Shown in pieces: positions 59,844-64,000 of a stretch of DNA of 64,000 nt; the first letter of the stretch is position 1, and each line of letters opens with the position of its first letter. The position numbers were made by a program, and so were the translations under genes. The notes beneath the pieces are model-generated. The model ran no database searches. It was not told the DNA's origin and saw only the letters and a list, made by a program, of their open reading frames with translations. Source of the stretch: Areca catechu (Eukaryota > Streptophyta > Magnoliopsida > Arecales > Arecaceae). The stretch spans positions 41,993,088 to 42,057,087 of the forward strand of contig CM038040.1 in the NCBI GenBank assembly GCA_021397845.1. Direction: 5' to 3'.

Positions 59844-61027
59844 TTGATGGACTCGATCCATACCTTCCTGGTTCAGGGCAATCTTCCAGATGACCTGGTT
59901 GAAGCCAAGCGTAAACGCTCGACAGCCTCTAAGTACGTCGTTCTCGACGAGACCCTCTACAAGCGATCATTTTCACAACTACTGTTGAAATGCTTAGGGT
60001 CGACCGATGCAAACTATGCACTCAGGGAGGTACATGAAGGCATTTGCGGCGACCACCTTGGAGGAAGATCCCTAGTCTATAAAATTATCCGGCAGGGATA
60101 TTACTGGCCCACAATTCAAAAGGACATGTCGGACTTCGTGCGGAAGTGTGACGCGTGCCAAAGATATTCGGGTATCCAAAGGAGGCCTGCCGCCAGCTGA
60201 CCCCGCTTACGGCACCATGGCCATTTGCCCAGTAGGGCATAGACATCCTGGGACCCTTTCCCCCAGCGTCCGGCCAGCAAAAATTTCTCCTTATGGCCAT
60301 CGATTATTTTATCAAATGGGTGGAGGCTGAAGCAGTGGCGAAAATAACGGGGGCCAAGGTGGAGAACTTCGTCCGGAATTGCATCATCTTCCAGTTCAGC
60401 ATCCCATGGACAATCATTACTGATAATGGAAGACAATTTGACAACTCAAGGTTCCGGGATTTTTGCCATCAATACCACATTTCCCATCGGCTTACCTCGA
60501 TCAGCCACCCTCAGTCCAATAGAGAGGCTGAAGTCACTAATCAGACGATCCTGCATGGGTTGAAGACTCGGTTGAATGAAGCCAAAGGACTTTGGGCGGA
60601 AGAGCTTCACTCGGTACTGTGGGCATACCGGAGGACCGCTCGGACGGCAACCGGAGAAACTCCGTTCAACTTAACCTATGGGAGTGAGGTGGTAATCCTC
60701 GTAGAAATCTCTTTGCAATCCCTGCGAGTTGATCACCTCACCGAGCCAATCAATTCGGAGCAACGGAGGGCTGACCTGGATTTGTTGGAGGAAACCAGGC
60801 TCCGGACAAGCATGAGGATGGCGACTTATCGACAGAAGATGGCTAGATATTATAACTCAAGGGTTAAGGCGCGAACCTTCCAAGTTGGAGACTTGGTCTT
60901 GCGAAGGACGGAGATTTCAAGACCGACTGAGCAAGGAAAACTTTTTCCTAATTGGAAAGGTCCTTATCGAGTCAGCGAAGTGATCCGGGCCGGGACCTAC
61001 CGACTCGAACATTTGGACGGGCGATAA
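59844..61027 (+). pseudogene. gypsy integrase
   Basis: A zinc-binding region (VHEGICGDHLGG, GYYWPTI, CDACQRYS, about 60030-60175) is followed by a frame change near 60195. The catalytic core then carries the DDE residues (AIDYFIKWVEAEAV, TDNGRQFDN, SNREAEVTNQ, about 60293-60540). The C-terminal part contains ARTFQVGDLVLRR and FPNWKGPYRVSEV. Integrase inserts the DNA copy into chromosomes. One frameshift splits this copy; the rest is well preserved. Confidence 0.85.
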
Positions 61028-61101
61028 ATATCACGCCCATGAAATGTAGACAACCTTCGCAAGTACTATCAATAAAGTCCACAGTTTCTCCCACCAACAC
61101 T

Positions 61102-61326
61102 CCGAAAGTCCAACTCCGGTCGGCAGAGGCTCTAGGGCAGCCCAATCCGAAAGTCCGACTCCGGTCGGCAGAGGCTCTAGGGCAGCCCACTCCGAAAGTC
61201 CGACTCCCGTCGGCAGAGGCTCTAGGGTAGCCCACTCCAAAATTTTGACTCTGGTTGACAGAGGCTCTAGGGCAGCCCACTCCGAAAGTCCGACCCCCAT
61301 CGGCAATCACTGCAAATGACCCATGC
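61102..61326. repeat. 45-bp tandem repeat, five copies, between pol and the antisense gene
   Basis: CCGAAAGTCCGACTCCGGTC recurs at 61102, 61147, 61192, 61237 (degenerate) and 61282, a strict 45-bp period. Because 45 is a multiple of three, the repeat reads as a 15-residue peptide repeat in any open frame, but no start or flank indicates that it is translated. Confidence 0.93.
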
Positions 61327-61661
61327 GGAATCGCGTGGAGAACAGATTGCAAATTTGGGCCAGCCGACGGACTAAGCTTGGAGCAAATCACTAGGTCCAT
61401 AAGTACGGAATAAGCCGTCGCCCCTTCCGGCCAACGTATCAGCTTCAAGCTTCAAGAGGCCGACCGAAAATACTTGGAAATTTTTCTAAGTATCTAGACT
61501 GGATCGACGCAGGATGGCCATCTGGAAAGGAAGGTGACCTGCAGTACTGAGGGGCCGACCGGAAACACTTAGAAAAAATTTTGAAAGGAAAGTATTTGTT
61601 TCACACCTACATACACCGAAGATAGCCAAAAGATCTTTTCATTAATATCAAAAATAGATGC

Positions 61662-63809
61662 TTACAAAAGGTGGGTCGGACCTTTACAAATCCCATAGGT
61701 CATACCCATGGAAGATGCGTCGGGGGCCCCAATTTCGGCCCCGTCCGCTATAACTGGAAGGTCAACAGGAACCGTAATGCTCGGGAGCTCGACCGGGATG
61801 TCCGTCTTCTCTACTTCGGCCCTGGCCTCCTCTGTCTCACCTTCGGCTTGAGGCTCTCCCTCCTCCGCAGGTTCTTCCAGTTCCGCGCCCGACAGGTCCA
61901 GCTTCGGGAAAAGTAAGGCCACCTTCTTCAAGCAGTCGTCGTAGCCTTCTTTGTAGAAGTCCGATGCCGCCTCTTCAACCTCCTCAGTAAAGCTAGGAGA
62001 GGCCTTGTATGTTGTCACTGCATCCCGGACCTGCCTCGCGGCCAGCTCCTTTACTTCCTCAAGCTGGGTTGTCAGTTGTACTACCACCGCTCGTTCAACC
62101 TGGGCCCTCTTGTCGGCCTCAGAGAATCGACCCTCCTCCTCTTGCAGCTGGCGGGTGAGGGAATTCACCCTCGCTTTCTTCTTTTTCAGTTTGGTCTCTC
62201 GGTTGGCCAGTTGGCTCTCTGCCTCCTTCAGAGCCTCTTTCGATGACTCGGCCTCTGCTTGGGCGGCCGACAACCTCTCTTCCGCAGTCTTTAAGGATGC
62301 CCCCATGGCAGCTTGAGTTGCCTCCAGCTCCTGCACCCTTCTAGCGGAAGTCTTGGCTGCATGAAGCACCCGGCCGATGCCATCGTCCATCAAGGAGATA
62401 TCGTGAAGGAGCTGCAAACACAAGACTAAGTTAGCACTGTACGAGGGAGGAAAAGATACAAGGAAGCAAGCTAAGTGCCTTACCCTCATGAGATTATGGT
62501 AGGACTCTATGGCCACGTCACTCAGGTTCCTCTGGATTGACCGCTCCCAGTTGATGTCGATCATCGCCCCCCTAAGTAGGCTCCGCGCTCTCCGGGGGTG
62601 GTCTAGGGCATGCCAGTGCTGGAACTCCTCCTGACGAATTTCTTCGTCAGACTCTCCTTCGGTCGCCTTGTCTTCGGCCCCTCCTCCTACAGCCGTCCCC
62701 TCTCCCTTGTCCGCCGGGGACTCCGTTTTATCTAGGCCGATGGGCGCGGGGGCTGACGCTGCCGCTGTGCCAGATAGCTCCGACCGCTCCTGCCCTTGCG
62801 GGGCGGCCGACCCCCCGGCAGGTGCCAAAGCCTGGGCGTCTTCTTGGCCAACACCTCAGTAAGGGGGTATCGTCCTCATCAGACTCTACCTCCACGACGG
62901 GTGCAGGCCATTTCTCCTCCCGCCTCTTCCTCTGTCTTTCGACAGCGGGTGTTAGGGTCGACCCCGGAGCAGGCCTCTTCCGCACCGCCCGCTGAATGAC
63001 CTTAGCCTTGTCGATTCTCTTCATCCCCCCTCCTGTTATAAAGAGATTAAAGTGAGCCGGAGGAAGAGAAGCAACAGGGTCAAAAAGGCAAGCCGTGAAG
63101 AAAGAATTCGGCCCTTGCCTAAAAATCCTTGGGAGTCGATCCTTGCCTGGTGAAGGCAGCCTTCCCCCAGCAGTTCGAATGCCGCGGTCAGGCCAGCTCC
63201 GTTGATCTCATTGAACTTAGCATGGTCGGCCATCAGGATCGACCTCCCCTCGCAGAGCCTTGCCCACGGCTCCCTCCACAAGGGCTCGAACCCCCAGGAT
63301 TAGAGACTACTCACAAGGAAAAACTGGGCCTTCCACCCGTGGACGGCCGACGGGAGACACTTTAAGATTTTTTGGCCGGAACGGGGACTGAACATCAACC
63401 ATTCCCGGCTCCTAAAGTCTTTTTTTAAAAGAAAGAAGTTGCCGAAGAGAGATGATCTCGGTGCAAGTCCAACCCTATGACACAACACGACGAAGCATCA
63501 TATGATCTGGATGCTGTTCGGGGTTAGCCGCGCCGGGGTTATCCTATAAAAACTGAAGACCTCTATGAAGAAGGGTTGCAAGGGGAACCTCCAACCGGCT
63601 TTGAGGTGAGATTCATACATTGGGAGAGTCCCCGATCCCAACGGACTGTTCGCTCTCCCCTCTCGGCTTGGCAGCATGAGGTGCAGGGTAGTGGGGATCC
63701 CATATACTGCTCTGAGGTTCTCGACTCGTTCTCGGGTCATGGTCGATGGAATCTCACTCGGCCCCCACTGCCTAGGTCTATGGACTGGACCCCTATTAGT
63801 GGTCGCCAT
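61662..63809 (-). pseudogene. antisense gypsy-element gene, right-hand copy (coiled coil, spliced)
   Basis: Read from 63809 down, the first exon has LRAVYGIP and FYRITPARLTPNSI. It continues in frame through a TGA at 63498-63500 to WKAQFFLVSS, matching the Transposase_28-like start of the left copy. A nuclear-type basic segment (KRIDKAKVIQRAVRKR, 63024) follows a TATAACAG acceptor. There is a frameshift near 62850. The C-terminal part (62828-61662) contains a GT-AG intron at 62483-62412 (72 bp, with GCTAAC as a branch-like site), then a long coiled coil, then FYKEGYDDCLKKV and FPKLDLSGAEL, and an acidic tail. The closing motif matches YPELDLSGV of the left copy. Function is unknown. Confidence 0.75.
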
Positions 63810-63890
63810 TAAGACTAAAGAAGAAGGAAGACCAAGTAACTAACTTGAAGCCGAACTCCTAAAAGCCGGGTTTTGTGGAAGAAGGAGGAG

Positions 63891-63916
63891 CTCTCTCTCT
63901 CTCTCTCTCTCTCTCT
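63891..63916. repeat. (CT)13 microsatellite
   Basis: A CT run lies about 80 bp upstream of the antisense gene's ATG (reading from the minus strand), in what would be its leader or promoter. Confidence 0.9.
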
Positions 63917-64000
63917 CGCAGGGCACAAACATGGCAGGAAAATCCTCTCGGAGCGCCTCGCCCCTCTTTTTATAAGTCTCCGGAGGGGCACCGCCTCTCG

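Larger units (their letters stand above)
55598..64000 (+). mobile_element. Ty3/gypsy (Tat-type) retrotransposon, decayed, running off the window
   Basis: GC content jumps at 55598 without a recognisable 5' LTR, so the element seems 5'-truncated there. Order on +: gag (55.8-57.0 kb), protease (57.4), reverse transcriptase and RNase H (57.9-59.3), a second archaeal-type RNase H (59.3-59.65) and integrase (59.85-61.03). RT before integrase defines Ty3/gypsy, and the extra RNase H is a known mark of the Tat lineage. Then come a 45-bp tandem repeat and a minus-strand coiled-coil gene. In the left element the LTR starts 446 bp beyond that gene's ATG, so here the 3' LTR should begin near 64.25 kb, outside the window. 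Several in-frame stops and frameshifts show the copy is inactive. Confidence 0.88.

Overview
The window is a repeat-rich piece of a plant nuclear chromosome. A monocot is likely: the first CYP98A exon is very GC-rich while its flanks are AT-rich, and the surroundings are packed with nested LTR retrotransposons. A palm-like genome would fit, but that is an inference I cannot test here. Only two intact host genes are convincing, both on the + strand. One is a three-exon CYP98A cytochrome P450 (p-coumaroyl ester 3'-hydroxylase of lignin synthesis, 30546-33784). The other is a six-exon NC2-alpha/NF-YC11-type histone-fold corepressor (36480-52919) whose large introns hold a decayed CYP74 (allene oxide synthase-like) copy, a hAT-type MITE and a decayed hAT transposase.

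Layout. 1-4647: 3' part of a Ty3/gypsy element (cut by the window edge) with an antisense, spliced coiled-coil gene and a 1.84-kb LTR holding a GC-rich minisatellite. 4697-6014: decayed FAR1/FHY3-type (MULE-derived) gene on the minus strand. 6101-10494: about eight copies of a 522-bp AT-rich satellite. 10495-12658: mostly featureless, with a SINE copy. 12659-18545: a related minisatellite-bearing LTR in reverse orientation, truncated at one end and split by an unrelated 2.43-kb solo LTR (13794-16224, TSD GCGAA). 18615-19040: an unidentified exon-like relic. 20753-23465: a complete solo LTR of the same minisatellite family (TSD AATAG). 24850-27090: decayed Ty1/copia pol. 28350-28650: SINE. 30300-33960: CYP98A with its promoter. 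36480-52919: NC2-alpha. 55600-64000: decayed Tat-type gypsy element with gag, protease, RT, two RNase H domains and integrase on +, a 45-bp repeat, then the antisense coiled-coil gene on minus; its 3' LTR lies beyond the window.

The most unusual signals are two. First, the LTR family carries 61-bp minisatellite monomers organised differently in each copy (122-bp dimers, 184-bp trimers, or a 488-bp mixed unit). Second, the gene antisense to the gypsy elements keeps its reading frame across two GT-AG introns in the left copy, and its coiled-coil part is recognisable again 60 kb away.
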